64,000 nucleotides of DNA from Epiperipatus broadwayi (GCA_028023455.1 JAQFVV010000037.1:1116001-1180000), one strand, 5' to 3'. Shown: positions 50,804 through 63,610, counted from the first letter of the stretch. Program-made: numbers and translations. The notes: generated by a model from the sequence alone, not told the origin.

Positions 50804-51847
50804 AGCTTTATGAATAAGAATTAATTTGCTTCTTAATTGACTTGAATGAATGAAAAATTGACATTTGGAGTCTTCCCAAAATGCTAAAGATATCCCTCTG
50901 AAATTAATTTAATTTTACACATCTTAGAAGTCACTTTTCAATATATTTGTACATTAGATGACATGGAAAGAAACATTATCAGAAGACACTAATTGAAGCA
51001 TATCATTTTACTTGTAATATATTTTTATTATTAGAAAAAAAAATGCAATTATCTGCTTGAGCGAATTGATCAGTTTTAATAAAAGTTAATTTTATTTTAG
51101 GTTCTTTTAATTTACTTTTATAGTTGTCAGTTGTGTTGCTATCACTTGGAATTTTATAAGCCTTTGCTTCATTTCATTGTAAGCAACTATTTTTTGTTGT
51201 CATATTATCATGTGAAGGTGGGTTTTTTTGTCCAAGAATGTTTTAAACAATGTTAAGACATTATTTTTCATATTGTATCAATTTTGGATCAGAGAGTTCT
51301 TTTCTAAGGTAATTACTTTAAAATGTTTAATATTTTTTAAGGAGAAATAATGTGTTTTTTTGGAAAATACTAAATTATTTATAAGCCAATAGTGTTGATT
51401 AATGATAAAATATAACTTCGCAGAGCAAAGGCTATACAATAAATAGTAGAGACTCTGTAAGTCATTTGCCTTCATTTAGTAATTTATTATTCTCTGCTTA
51501 CACTTGATTTTGTTTTAATAATCTAACAACCTTGATTATGCCATGAAGTTTTTTTGTTCTGTATGATAGAGTGGGCAGAGCTAATCGTTAAAGTAACTTA
51601 TTATCTTTAGTTTGAAATATAATGGTTTGTTGAGGTTTTAACAAAGAAAGCATCACATAATTTTGTTTATATTTTCCAGGTGTGCATTTATTCTCCTTCA
51701 ATACTATCTTTTGTTATCAGTTTATCCCAGATGGTGGCACTGAAATAAAGTAAATAGAATAAATTGCCACTTCTACTACATCTACAATAGTTCTGATTTA
51801 GTTATGTTAAGATTGATAATAATTTTTTTTTTTTTATTTTTTAATAG

Positions 51848-52031
51848 GAGAATGAAAAGGACAGAAAAGAAATCGAATCTTTAGATAAAAATTTATCGCC
51901 TTTAGTTTGGATATGTACAAGTACCCATTCGAGCAGCAGAGTAACTGTGATTGATGCCAATAATCCTGCAGATATCTTGGATTCCTTCTATGTTTGCTCG
52001 TCACACTTGCTGTGCATCGCTAGCGTACCTG
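51848..52031 (+). CDS. MAPK8IP3/SPAG9: JIP3/4 exon 8 of window
   Basis: The exon encodes ENEKDRKEIESLDKNLSP, LVWICTSTHSSSRVTVIDAN and ADILDSFYVCSSHLLCIASV, then P and a split glycine. SLVWICTSTHS and ILDSFxVCxSHVLCIASVPG are hallmark JIP4 sequence; this region begins the C-terminal half leading to the WD40-like propeller. The acceptor AATAG follows a long T tract; the donor is GTAACA. It starts in phase 0 and ends one base into the glycine codon completed by exon 9. Confidence 0.95.
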
Positions 52032-53772
52032 GTAACATATAGATTTATAAATGTATATGTCATAAAACTTGATAAAAGAATATGATAAAATATTTTCCAT
52101 TTTAAATATTTACGCTTCTAATTTTTTTTTTTTTTTGTTAATGTAATTTATTATTATTACTTTAAATCAAATATATCTTCATCATATTTTCTTAACAGTA
52201 AAATCTTTTGTCTTCTATGATTTTTTTTAGTATAATGATCAATTCGTTTACATTTTATTTTATTTTGTATTCTAAATTTTTTTTATTTAAAATATTAATT
52301 TTATATTATCTTTGATTTTTTTTTTTTTTTGTCTCTTCGTAACTTCAGATTTTATAGATAATATGCTCATTATTATTATTTAATAATATTCTATCTAGGA
52401 CTAATTTTTGATCATCTGATATTTAATGTTGCTTTATGATCATTTAAAGAATTTATTTATTCTTATCTTTTTCACTCTTCCTATATTAATTTGCCCTCTT
52501 TTTAATAACTTGTATATCTAGCGATACAATATTTTATTGCATTTCCCTTCCCCATTATGAACTATTAACTAAAGTATATGCTCCCCCCTCCCTCCGATTT
52601 AAAAACTATTGCTTACATTCTGTAATCTCTTAAGGCAAATTTATTAAAATTTATAATGAAATTCTTATTCATTTAATGTTTAGATACTTTTATTCGTCCA
52701 TAATAAATTTCAACTTGTATTTTATTTTGCCAAATAATGATTGTAATTAGGATCCATGTTAAATGCACAAAGTGAGACAGTATTTCAGGTTTGTCGTATT
52801 TGTTAAATTATGGCTAATTCAGAGATAAGTGGACAATTTATTCTTCAATTAGCTACAAGTGCTATATATAAGAAGTACAAATTTAATACATCTTGTAATA
52901 ATTGAATATTAAGTTGTTTATTCAACTCTTTTAGCAAAGTTTATCCCAAAACATTTATTTTAACTATTCAGATACAATTGCTTCAGATCAAAAGCTAGAT
53001 AATTTAATCGTAAATTTGACTTCCTATTTTTTTTTTTTAATTGTAATTACTATTCCTTCAAGATAAGACTAGAAAAATTGTGAAAATGTCAAATATGCAT
53101 TTCTTAGTAACAGGTTTTGTAAGTTTTTCTATCCAAGTTCTTCTCAGTGGTATCAATATGTATTTCTGTATGTAAATTATTTTAACAATGTTTGTAAATA
53201 TTTTTTCACTCAGCACTTATTTCAAAGACAAATATCTTTAATAAATATACAAATGATCATAAATTGTTTTGTTTTTTTAATTGGTTGGAAATTAGGTACC
53301 GATGAACTCGGGTATCTATATTCCATTTTTTCTTTAATTGACTTTTTAAAACATTGCAAGCAAATGTCATGAAACAATACTGGGATAAGGAATGGATAAA
53401 TTTAAGATTCAACTTACTTTACATATGTAAAATATAGGTACATTAATATTTATAAAAAATATATAATAGAAAAGATAAAAATTAAACTTTATGTTTTTCA
53501 TTTATATTGTTAAAATGTTTTATTTGAGAAAGAAATCTAAAACCTAAAACTACTTCATTCATATTATTTTGTTATGGTTTTTTTTTTTCAAAAGAAAACT
53601 TACAATTGACTTTATTTTTTCTTTTCTACACCCTTCCCCTTTTTTTTTTTACTCTTAAAACCAAATAAGAAATTGAAAAGATAAATAATACTAAAAGTTT
53701 GAGAACAAATCTGACAACGACAAATAATAAGGTGGATTTAAATTGCACATTCAATTTACAATAAATTAATTT

Positions 53773-54290
53773 AATTATAGGGGGTTTGAACCCAGACTTT
53801 CAAGTTCTTTTAATCATCCACTCCACATGACTACATACATGCGGAAAAGATAAATGATCTCTAATATACATATTTCATGCAAAACCAGCACTCATCAGTT
53901 TGTCCAGATCATCATTTCCCCACTTATATATATAATCAGTGCTCAGTTTATATTAAGATAGCAAATCTTTAAACTTTAATGGACAGGCTTCAATCTTCTC
54001 CAATTCTTCAGCCATCCATATCATTGAAAATCCGATGATGGGATATTCAAAGCCCTTGTTTGCCAATTTTGTTGTCATACCCATGTTGACCATAAGTCAT
54101 GTTTAGCCCATATAGGTGTGGAAGATGATGATCTGCACTAGCTGATGAAGCTGGTTCAGCACAAAATACTTATATTGGAGTTAATTTATCTTTTTTGCAT
54201 GTATGTGGTCATGTGTATCAATTGTATAAAGATGGAGTGGATGACAAAAGGGAGCTTGAAAGTCTGTGTTCAAATCCCCTATAATTATAT
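53773..54290. repeat. Inverted pair of SINE-like units
   Basis: The left edge reads GGGTTTGAACCCAGACTTTC. The right edge reads GAAAGTCTGTGTTCAAATCC, so the two are reverse complements and each carries a tRNA B-box-like GGTTCAAA. Inner pairs include ATCCACTCC with GGAGTGGAT, and a CAGATCATCAT block with ATGATGATCTGCA. Either a foldback MITE or two head-outward SINE copies. Confidence 0.6.
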
Positions 54291-54814
54291 CTAGCTTAAA
54301 AGTATATATAATGTACTTTATATTAAATAAATTAATTTGTAAAAATCAGTATTACAAGAAATTTATTCTCCAAAGGAAAAAATCCATAAATTTATCGATT
54401 AGTTATTCTAATTGTTTCATGATGTCAACTTGCAATATTTAAAGAATCACTAAATGTAAAATAGAATGTAAATACTTGAGTTCATCGATACCAGAAATTA
54501 TACTTTTTTTAATTCTACATTGTAGAGTTTAAAATTTATTATAGATTTAATATGTTTATCAACATTATACCCCTCCTTCTGCATAAAAGCTATGTTGATT
54601 TTATTCAATCACTTCACCCTCATATATATAGTTTATGTCATTAAATTACTATTTCATTTTAAACAAATAATTGTAGATATTATTAAAAAATATATAAAAG
54701 ACAGTATGCATTTCAACTAGTACACATCTTAACAATTGGATTTATTTATTTCAATTATTCATTATAATTGAGTACTGAAGCTGTACATTTATATAAGAAA
54801 TATGCCATTAGATG

Positions 54815-54900
54815 CAGGAAAGACTTTATAGTATATGGTTTGCACATCTGGGGTTCAAATTTTTTCAGTTCATTGGCCCATATATAGCCATTCAAAGACT
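54815..54900 (+). repeat. Possible SINE head (B-box-like)
   Basis: GGGGTTCAAATTT (about 54851) resembles a mutated B box. ATAGTATATGGTTTGCACAT upstream has weak A-box character. Similar heads occur at 43775 and 54270. Low information content. Confidence 0.25.
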
Positions 54901-55326
54901 GTTGCATTATATTAGTCTAGATATTTTTAATTAAGATATAAAATTTTCAGGAAAATCTAGATCAGTTAATTAGATGTCCATGCACTGCCTATAAAACAAA
55001 TATAATTTGTGATACAATACAGTTTTTATTGCTGGTGATAGAAAAACCTTACTTCTCTGAATGCTAAACTTTTTTTTTTTTTTGCAAAATTATTATTTGT
55101 GCAATCATATAAGAAAGACAAGTTTTTAATGCAAAATATTGACATATGTGGCAGTAATTATTTAAGCTATAAGTATAAAAAATGCATTCACTTAATAAAC
55201 AGTTCAAGTTCATAAAGATAAGTAGAACACTATTATCCTAAAATCTTTCAAGATTGAAGCTGTTTAGATTCTGAAATTTTATGAATTCAAACAAGTTACT
55301 CAAATGTATATATTTAATTATAACAA

Positions 55327-55794
55327 AGACAAACTCTCCATGCTGTAGTGCTACCTAGTGCATAGTAATCAATGAATGCAAGAAGGTTTCTGCATAAAAT
55401 CCCTATCTAGTGCCTACTCATCCAATATCCCCAAAGTAATTTCTAACCTGTGGCTTTCATCAGTGAGGAGCCTTGAATCTAATAGCATTAGATCTCCTCC
55501 AACAGCCAATTTTTACCTTTTTAGTTATTTATAAAGCTATGAGTCCAAAATAAAAACACATAAAGGAGCCTTGAATCTAATAGCATTAGATCTCCTCCAA
55601 CAGCCAATTTTTACCTTTTTAGTTATTTATAAAGCTATGAGTCCAAAATAAAAACACATAATGTTTTCAATCCAAGCTTAATCAATTGTACAATCAGGTA
55701 GATTTGAACTCATTTCAGTCTCTATACATTTTGGTGTTTTGCTTTTTTAATAATCATAGTCACCACCATCCCATGGGGTAGGAATGGTGTTAAA
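55327..55794. repeat. Foldback-family unit, truncated
   Basis: Carries the family blocks AACTCTCCATGC, TAGTGCTACCTAGTGC, CCTACTCATCCAATATCCCC, CATCAGTGAGGAGCCTTG and TTTTCAATCCAAGC. It contains a perfect 98-bp tandem duplication (55467-55662). The right edge abuts the 55795-56013 palindrome. Confidence 0.7.
55467..55662. repeat. Perfect 98-bp tandem duplication
   Basis: Starting at GGAGCCTTGAATCTAATAGC, a 98-base unit repeats immediately with no mismatch seen. The identity shows that the duplication is recent compared with the diverged family copy around it. Confidence 0.9.
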
Positions 55795-56013
55795 CCACTA
55801 AATATCACATGATCACCATCTATTAAACAGGCAAAACTCTCCATACAGTTTATCACTCAGTACAAGCCAGAGTAATCAATGGATGCCAGAAGCCTTCTGG
55901 CATCCATTGATTACTCTGGCTTGCACTGGGTGGCAATACTGTATGGAGAGTTTTGCCTGTTTTAATAACAGTTACAAGCAAGCATAAGAAATGGTGATCA
56001 TGTGATGTTTATG
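55795..56013. repeat. Near-perfect palindrome of the foldback family
   Basis: CAATGGATGCCAGAAG meets CTTCTGGCATCCATTG at about 55892 with essentially no spacer. The arms run out through GGCAAAACTCTCCATAC to ATGATCACCAT. The left arm lacks about 24 bases present in the right arm (around GCTTGCTTGTAACTG). This is a central-deletion form of the family. Confidence 0.85.
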
Positions 56014-56695
56014 ATCACCATCTCTTATGCTTACACAATTTGTTAAAGCAGTAGAAATCTTCATATAGTAGTGCCACCCAATGTAAGCCATGACAATCAG
56101 TATGTTAACAGGTTTGTGCATCTAAATCCATATCTAGTGTCTGACCATTTAATATCCCCAGAATAGTTTCTAGCTTGTGTTTTTCATCAGTGAAAAACTT
56201 TGTATCTGAGAGCACTGCACCTAGATCTTAGAATCTAATGCCAATCCTCCAGTGGCTCTCTTTTACCTTTTTAGTTAATTATAAATCTACAAGTCCAAAA
56301 TGAAAACACATAATGTTTTCAATCCAAAAACACCATTATGTATAGATATTGAACTAGGTTTAGATCTATATGATTATACAAGTCAATTAACTTGGATTGA
56401 AAACATTGTTGTATTTTTATCTTGGCCTTATAGCTTTATAGTTGACTAAATACATAAAAGGTGACCACTGGAGGATTGCATTACATTCTCAGATCTAGAT
56501 GCGTCTTCTCACTGATAAAAGCCACAAGCTAGAAATTAGTTTAGGATGCTAGATGAGTAGGCACTGGATAAGGATTTTGTGTACAAACCTTCTTGCATTC
56601 ACTGATTAGTATGAGTTGCACTAGGTGGCACTACTGTATGAAGAATGGCACTGTTTTAACAGCTTGGGCAAGCGTAGAAAATGGTGATCATGTAT
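56008..56695. repeat. Foldback family member, about 690 bp
   Basis: The left end TGATCACCATCTCTTATGCT with ACACAATTTGTTAAA pairs with the right end TTTAACAGCTTGGGCAAGCG plus ATGGTGATCAT. Inner pairs include GTGCCACCCA with TAGGTGGCAC, and ATCAGTGAAAA with TCACTGATAAA. It is the most complete member outside the giant palindrome. Confidence 0.75.
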
Positions 56696-59048
56696 AATTT
56701 ATTAATAAATACTGTTTTAAAAAATTATTAAGCAAAAATAAATAAATTTAATTTAAAATTATTATTTATGTTATCCTTGATTATAAAAAAATCTTTTATT
56801 GCTTTTGAAAAAAAATTGCACCAAATATTTATGCTGTAATAAACATTGCCTCCTTTTTGTTTGTTATGTTACAAGTTGGGGTCTACAAAAAAGTAACTGA
56901 TGAAAAGAGAAAATGTTTTTAAAATATTTCAATTTTTATTGATTATAATAGATCATTAAATAAAGAAAAAAGTAAACGTTAACATAAATTTTAAAATAAT
57001 TTGAATAAAATTAAATGTATTGCATTAGCATTGCTTTTAAAAAATTAATTAAATAAATAAATAAAAAAATGATTTGATTATGAAGTTTTGCAATAAGTAT
57101 TCGATATTTCTTTTTCTCTGTGTGTATTATGCTTCAGAAATTTTAATTTAATATGAAAGTCATTGGATATTGGAGAATTCACTGCATTTTGTAATAAACA
57201 TTTATAGCGTTAAATTGCAAACTTTTACCATTCATGTACATTTGGAAATTAATAACAAATAAACTGACATCATTTTTTTTTATAAAAGAAAAACTATATT
57301 CTGAATGCATGATTTCAAGATGATTAATTTTACCTGGACAATTGAAACTATCATCTTATTTTTCTGTTCTTTTTTTAAAAAAAAAAATTTTAACTTAGAA
57401 ACTCAATTTTTTTTTTTTTTTTTGCTTTTATAAGTTATATACAGTTACAAATGGATAAATTCAACTTTTTTATAAAAAGATATATATACTATAGTGTTTA
57501 TTTTTTTCTGTTTTCATTTGTTTTGAAAATGAACTTTTAATATAGAATTGCAAATTATTTTGATTTTGTTAGTAATAAATATATATTTTAGGTACTTACT
57601 TAGATAAATTTAAATTTGTTTTGGCTGGATTTTTTTAACAATTCAACTTTTTCTTGAAAAATATATTTTGGTAATTATAGATTTGGTATATATTCTTGAA
57701 ACTTTATAATAACTAACTTAAAAGTGCTCAGAAAATAGTTTTTAAATTCATAGGTTATGGAGCTATGATGTTCTACCTTTAATGTCAATGCCAAAATTTC
57801 ATTAACAAAAGAGAGACCATTTTATGAGCATCATCGTATTTAGCATAATAAAAATTTTAATGTATAAATTGATAGGTTTACTATAATCAAATTCAAATGT
57901 AGTTAATCGTTTTCATGGCCAGTTAGATGTTTGTGGAGAATTGTAGCAAAGTCATTTATTTTAGGCATATTTGTTAATTTAATATCTATGTATCAATTTA
58001 TTTATGCTATGAGTTTACAATACTATTTACATATTTCCAAACACATAATATTTAACATGTTTTATTGCTTATTAAATAAACCATCCTTAGATAGAAACCT
58101 AGTGATATTATTATTGAATTAATATATATTTGTTGATGAAATTGCCAAGCAAACTTCCCCAAAAAATTGAAAAGTTTATTAATAAGTAGGATCTATTCCA
58201 AAGATAATTTTTCAGTAAATGATATTTCTAAAGATATTAGAGAACCTGTAATATGCTAATAATTTTGAAATATTTCAAGAATGGAGATCCAATTATATAT
58301 ATATATTTTTAAATCAGCAACTTAAATTGATGAATTTACACAATCACATTTAGATTCATAGTGCTCACTAAACTAGTGCATTACTCTAAACTTCATGATA
58401 TTTTATCCAATGGACAGATTTGTTGACAAATATAAAGCATAAAATGGTAGATGCTCCAGGTATCAAGCTATTAAATGTTTACTACATTAGATACATATTT
58501 AAAATTGAGCATATGAAAAATAATTCATATGCTTTTCACATTTAGACAGTTACTGTGTAATCTAGTATTATGTTGTCAGTCTAACATATAACTTGTGTTA
58601 GTTTGATGGTGACATACAGTTAAGTAGAATGGCTAGAGCTTATTGTAAAAAGAAATCAGGAATTGTTTTAATATTGTGGAACAGTAGGTAGTAAATTCAT
58701 TGTTGAATTATTCAAACACAAAAAATTTTTGTTCCCGGATGAGTGGTTAATTTTAGTATTTTGAAATAACCAAAGGAGGAAAAATATGTAATTGTGATGA
58801 GGAGCGTCAACATTTTGTTTTCTTAGCTACCTCTTTATAAATTATAATATTAATATGATGAACTTCATGAATATCACTTCACACTCAATGTGTAAATAAG
58901 CTACGCAGCAGTATGTTTGGTAATTTATTCATATAACAAATACATTGAAAATCATTTTTTCATTCCTCATCTGCTTTATATCTTTGGAATTTATTATTGA
59001 TTTAGGTAATATTTTTAAGTTAGTGTTCAGTTTATATTTGAATATATC

Positions 59049-59449
59049 AATGTTATATATAGAGCTCGCAAAACAAGTCTTAACAAGCTTTGTAGAATAT
59101 CAGACCGGTTTCTGCTATTGGTGTACTCAGTGAGGTGCTAGGATATTTAATCATTAGATTAAAAATACCAGGACAAGCCCAGCACTTTATCTAATGTATA
59201 ACTATTAAGTAGAAAATTTGAAATTTTCAGACATCCATATGTCTTCCAATCCAGCTATCTAACTTAAATAGCCATATGGGACTGAACTAAGTTCAGATAT
59301 ACCATATATTAATAGCTTTAGCATTCATTCTAATGATTTGAATATCCTAGCACTTCACTGAGGATGCCAGTAACAGAAACTGGTCTGAGGTTGGGGATAT
59401 TCTACAAAGTTTGTTAAGAGCTTGTTTTGCGAGCTCTATATATAACATT
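59049..59449. repeat. Foldback element, arms about 90 bp
   Basis: AATGTTATATATAGAGCTCG is repeated as its reverse complement at the far end, followed by CAAAACAAG, TTAACAA, TTTGTAGAATAT, CAGTGA and TGCTAGGATATT. The right arm carries a CCCCAACCT insertion. The roughly 220-bp loop holds no ORF. Confidence 0.82.
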
Positions 59450-61204
59450 TGTAAATACAAGCTTATTAAATTAGGTCATGTGACATCTGACTTGATTTTT
59501 TTGTAATTGAATATATCAAATATTATATAATTAAGATATAGCACTTATCTTGCATCTTTAAATATTGCTGAGAAAGAATCAGAAGCACTTGCAATCAATA
59601 CATTTCTTATACTTTCTTAAAATGTGGCTCTGCAATAATAAGCCTGGATGTTGCTTCAATGTGGGGCAATAATGGTATATGTAATACAGTTCTTCAATGG
59701 AAAACATTGAGATAGCATTTTTGATGTTTATATTTTGATAAATTATATGGTATATTTATAGTCTGAGAAGGTTGTCAGTGCTGTAGATAAAACAATAATT
59801 GGATGAAATTAAAGTGGTGATTTTTCAGTAATAAGGTGCTACGGTTAAAAAATGTAAATGAATATCATAGATAATGACAACATGCAAAACATGTTTTAAA
59901 TGATTGTCATACGTTATAGCAATACAAAGAAGTAAAAGGAACATACTAAGTCACTGCTAATAATTAAATTAATACAAGTATGGTGAGATCGAAAATGATT
60001 AATGTGTCAAACATTGGAGTAGATATTAACTACAAAATTTACCAAGATATGAAGATTTGAGATGATTGATGACTTATTTAATATAATAACTCTTTGTTTA
60101 GAAACCACATGCAATGACTAGCAAAGAGTTTTTAGTTTACAATGAGGATTTAATGGATAGTTTTATCTCATATAGCATCTGAATGTTTGTGGAGGCAAAC
60201 ATTTATAAACTAGGTTGCTACTAGATTTAGTAATAGCTCTATCATTGAAAGGTGAAAATAATTAGTTTACACATTTTAAATGAGGTTGCAAAGCAGGAAG
60301 TTGCAGAGTTAGTGTCCAGATCAGATCTTTACTGTGGTATTTTTTGAATGTTCATTGGGCAACTTGACTATAATAATTCAGCAGAATCTTTTTGCACCTT
60401 ATCCCGGGTATAACTATAGTCTCATATGGTTGGCACTATTTAACTTTACAATAATTTTGTAGGAGTATTATTTTTTATCAATATAGCAGTCAAAAGTCAT
60501 TCAAAATTCATCATAGTATTTGGTAAAGAATTATGCTGCAATTATGTTTTTTATTCATATAACTATTCTACCACAGCATAATCAATTAAGGTGTTTGTAG
60601 GACAAGTGATCACTCTTATCTAACATATCTGAAATGTAATCTTTTTATGAATGCAGTCATCATTATGCATTCAAAAGCAAGGAAGATATTCTATATAAAC
60701 ATTATTCTTAAGCTTGGGTGAAAATCATTAAATACTGAAGTCAGTGGTGAACAAATTTGTATATATTTTCAAATATTAACCTGAATTTTAATAACTATTT
60801 GTAAAAAATTTCTCGGTGAAAGAGGAAGCTGAATGTAATATATGATAGGACAATAATCCTCTACCATGTATTGGCTTAATGAAATGTTTTGGTATCTCGT
60901 TTTGATCTTAGAACAATATTCTATTACATAAATAGGAATCATTGCATAAGATAGAAATTTTATTTTTAAAGATTTACATTTTTTTAAATCTTATAAAACA
61001 GGCAGACTACGAAATTGTTCATTTTGTTGATTATGCCTTCTGTCGTGGAAAATGTAGAAATATCATAGAGAGAATTGATAATAAATCCAAAATTAGAATT
61101 TGCATAGCTCAATCACCATTTGGTCAAACTGTTGTACAGTAATTACTCAATCTAAAAAAAGGTATTGATTTTGCCTTTACTTGCCCACTTGCTTTATCTT
61201 GATG

Positions 61205-61559
61205 AACATTTATATTAAAACAAGCAAAACTCTCCATACAGTATTGCCACTGAATGCAAGCCAGAGTAATCAATGGATGCCAGAAGGCTTGTGCATAAAA
61301 TTCCCATCTAGTATCCACTCATCCAATATCCCCAGACTAGTTTCTGGTGTGTGGCCTTTGTCAGTGAGGAGCCTTGGATCTGAGGAGTAGGCACTAGATG
61401 AGGATTTTATGCATAAGCCTGAGGCATCCATTGTTTACTCTGGCTTGCACTGAGTGGCAATACTGTATGGAGAGTTTTGCCTGTTTTAATAATAGTTATA
61501 ATCAAGCATAAGAAATGGTGATCATGTTGTGTTTATTGACTTTATTAACATTTATATTA
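61205..61559. repeat. Foldback family member flanked by 13-bp direct repeat
   Basis: Inverted arms share AACTCTCCATACAGTATTGC, AGCCAGAGTAA and CATCCA. AACATTTATATTA stands at both edges (61205-61217 and 61547-61559), which could be a long target duplication or microhomology from rearrangement. The left arm lacks the outer ATGATCACCAT segment. An antisense open frame here is incidental. Confidence 0.7.
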
Positions 61560-62479
61560 TCTAGCTTTGCATTGCTAATATTCTTTACATTATCAATAAT
61601 GTTCTTAATTTTAGAAGTTACTAAAATGCTTTATCAAGTATTATTAGCTTTGCCTTCATTTTTTTAATTGGAAGTTAGGAACACATTCTTATTATTAATA
61701 TTATGGCAATCCAATCTTGTTTTTCTTTTTTTAATGTGATAACTATATTGAAATATTCGTCTTTTTTAAAAAAAACTAGATCTATGTACTGTATTATGTT
61801 TTTTCATCCATGTGTCTTTCTTTTATAACATTAGAAGTACCGAGATGATGTTTGTTTTTTCTTTTATTTCAATATTCTTTATATTAAATACTTTTATTGA
61901 CAAGTTTTTATAGTTTAAATTTGCAAAAAAAAAAAACACTCCACATGTGTGAATTATTGTTGAAATATTGTGAGTGAGGAAAACATATTACAAAGTAAGT
62001 TGAATTAGTATGAGAAATTGTGTAGGATGATAAGCTATAAAGAGTGAAAAAAAGTTGAATGATCTGATAAAATAGTTCAGAAATCATCAGGTATTAATGA
62101 TTTGGGATAACTAATGACTGATTTAGAACATTAAGTTTTTATTCATTTACTTTAATGATGGTGTATACATGTGTAATTTTAATTTTGCATTAATTCTTTA
62201 AATAATGTTTCTCAAAATGAGTAATGTCACACCTCGAGAAGGTAGTATTTGGATTTTTCAGGGAGCCATTGGAAGTCAAAGGATGATAGAGGTGTGTTGA
62301 AAGTCAAGGGAAAAAATAGAATATGTTGTAATATTTCTAAAAAAAAAAAATTTTTTTAAAGAGAACTTTGAAAGATTTTGAGAGGACAGTGGCTCAAAAG
62401 AATATATTATTTTATATTCTAAAATTCTAATAAATATGCATTCTTTTTTGATTTGTAATCTTAAAATAAATATTTTTAG

Positions 62480-62770
62480 GAGCTAAGGAAAGCGATTATA
62501 CAGTGAATGAAGAAATCTCGGAGCTTAATAATAAAGCAGAAGAAAATGTTACAACCGAAGAATCACAGGCTAATGATAACTCTTACGAAAATGGTTCTAA
62601 TAAAGTAGGTAGTATAACATTTGTCAGCTGCACAACAGGGTCTAATAGTTCACTAGCATCACCGTGTCACTCGCCAACTCAAAAAGAGGCAAAGCATGAA
62701 CTGTTTGCTGAAGTGACGTCATCGGATGCGGCAGAAGTAGCCATTAAAACTGCAAGTCTAGATTCAGAAG
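62480..62770 (+). CDS. MAPK8IP3/SPAG9: JIP3/4 exon 9 of window (acidic linker before the WD40 region)
   Basis: The exon encodes (G)AKESDYTVNEEISELNNK, a long acidic/serine linker, VGSITFVSCTTGSNSSLA, and a tail with EVTSSDAAEVAIKTASLD. It matches the JIP4 blocks ARETDYPAGEDL and LGGITVVGCSA. The linker length varies in the family, so similarity is lower than in neighbouring exons. The acceptor is TTTTTAG and the donor GTAAGA. It ends one base into a codon, so another exon must follow beyond the window. The predicted WD40-like propeller is therefore not included. Confidence 0.9.
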
Positions 62771-63610
62771 GTAAGAGTATGATGAAATAGATTTTGAAAT
62801 ATGATTTTAACTTTAAATTCAGTTTTATTTGTAATACTGCAATCATTAAATTATAATAAATCTTAAACATGATAGGATATTTTGAACAATTAGTGGCAGG
62901 CAATGGTAAGCTTCATTCGATGATGATCAAGTATTTTTTATTGATTGTTCACAACACCCTAGTTAAAAGATTTTTTGAAGTATAAACCATTGTGAAATAG
63001 ATATTTTTTAACATCCTTATAGACTGTATGTTAATGTCATTGCTCACATCACCTTATCAACTAATAATTTTAAAAAAACTTGTATGTTTTTTGTATTGAT
63101 TTAGTAAAAAGATTGATAACTGTATAGTTGGGTTACATGTACATGTATATATTGCAATAAAATTATTTGGAAAAGTGGTAGTTTCATTGTTAATTTTTTA
63201 GACAAACATTTTATAATTTTAAACTATTTTTTTTAATTCTTTTATTAAAATTACCCTGTTTTTTGACTGTTGCTCTGATAAAAATCTTGTATCTTAAATT
63301 TCACTCACTTCCCAATTTTGCATGCATATGTATTCCCAATGACCATACTTTTTTCTTTTTTTGTGTGAGTTTGTAATAAGTGTAATAAAAAATTAGCAAC
63401 AAATTTTTAATTTTATATAGAAGCAGTACTCTTTATGGTACTGCCATCTATTAAATTGAGTCTAACCCCCCCCCCCCCATTTCTGAATCTATATCACACT
63501 CAAAAAGAAAAAATGAAAAAGAAAAATATTAAAGGAAAGCTTTTTTTCATGTAAGTGCAATTTAAAAAGTAAAAAATAAATTGTCTTCAAATTTCCCAGT
63601 ATTCTTGGTA

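Larger units (their letters stand above)
47106..51847 (+). other. 4.7 kb intron with a Penelope-like fragment
   Basis: Phase-0 intron. It holds a fragment of a dispersed repeat (48600-48790), TA-rich microsatellites (around 48830 and 49600-49660), a 28-bp perfect tandem duplication (49188-49243) and the GIY-YIG element (50008-50803). The remainder (47110-48590 and 50810-51840) shows no recognisable feature. Confidence 0.85.
52032..62479 (+). other. 10.4 kb intron rich in foldback repeats
   Basis: Phase-1 intron. It carries an inverted repeat pair at 53773-54290, the foldback cluster at 55327-56695, a 400-bp foldback at 59049-59449 and a foldback with a flanking 13-bp direct repeat at 61205-61559. 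The stretches 52040-53770, 56700-59040, 59450-60990 and 61560-62470 are AT-rich and unidentified. A short open stretch at 61006-61141 is discussed as a possible alternative exon. Confidence 0.85.
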
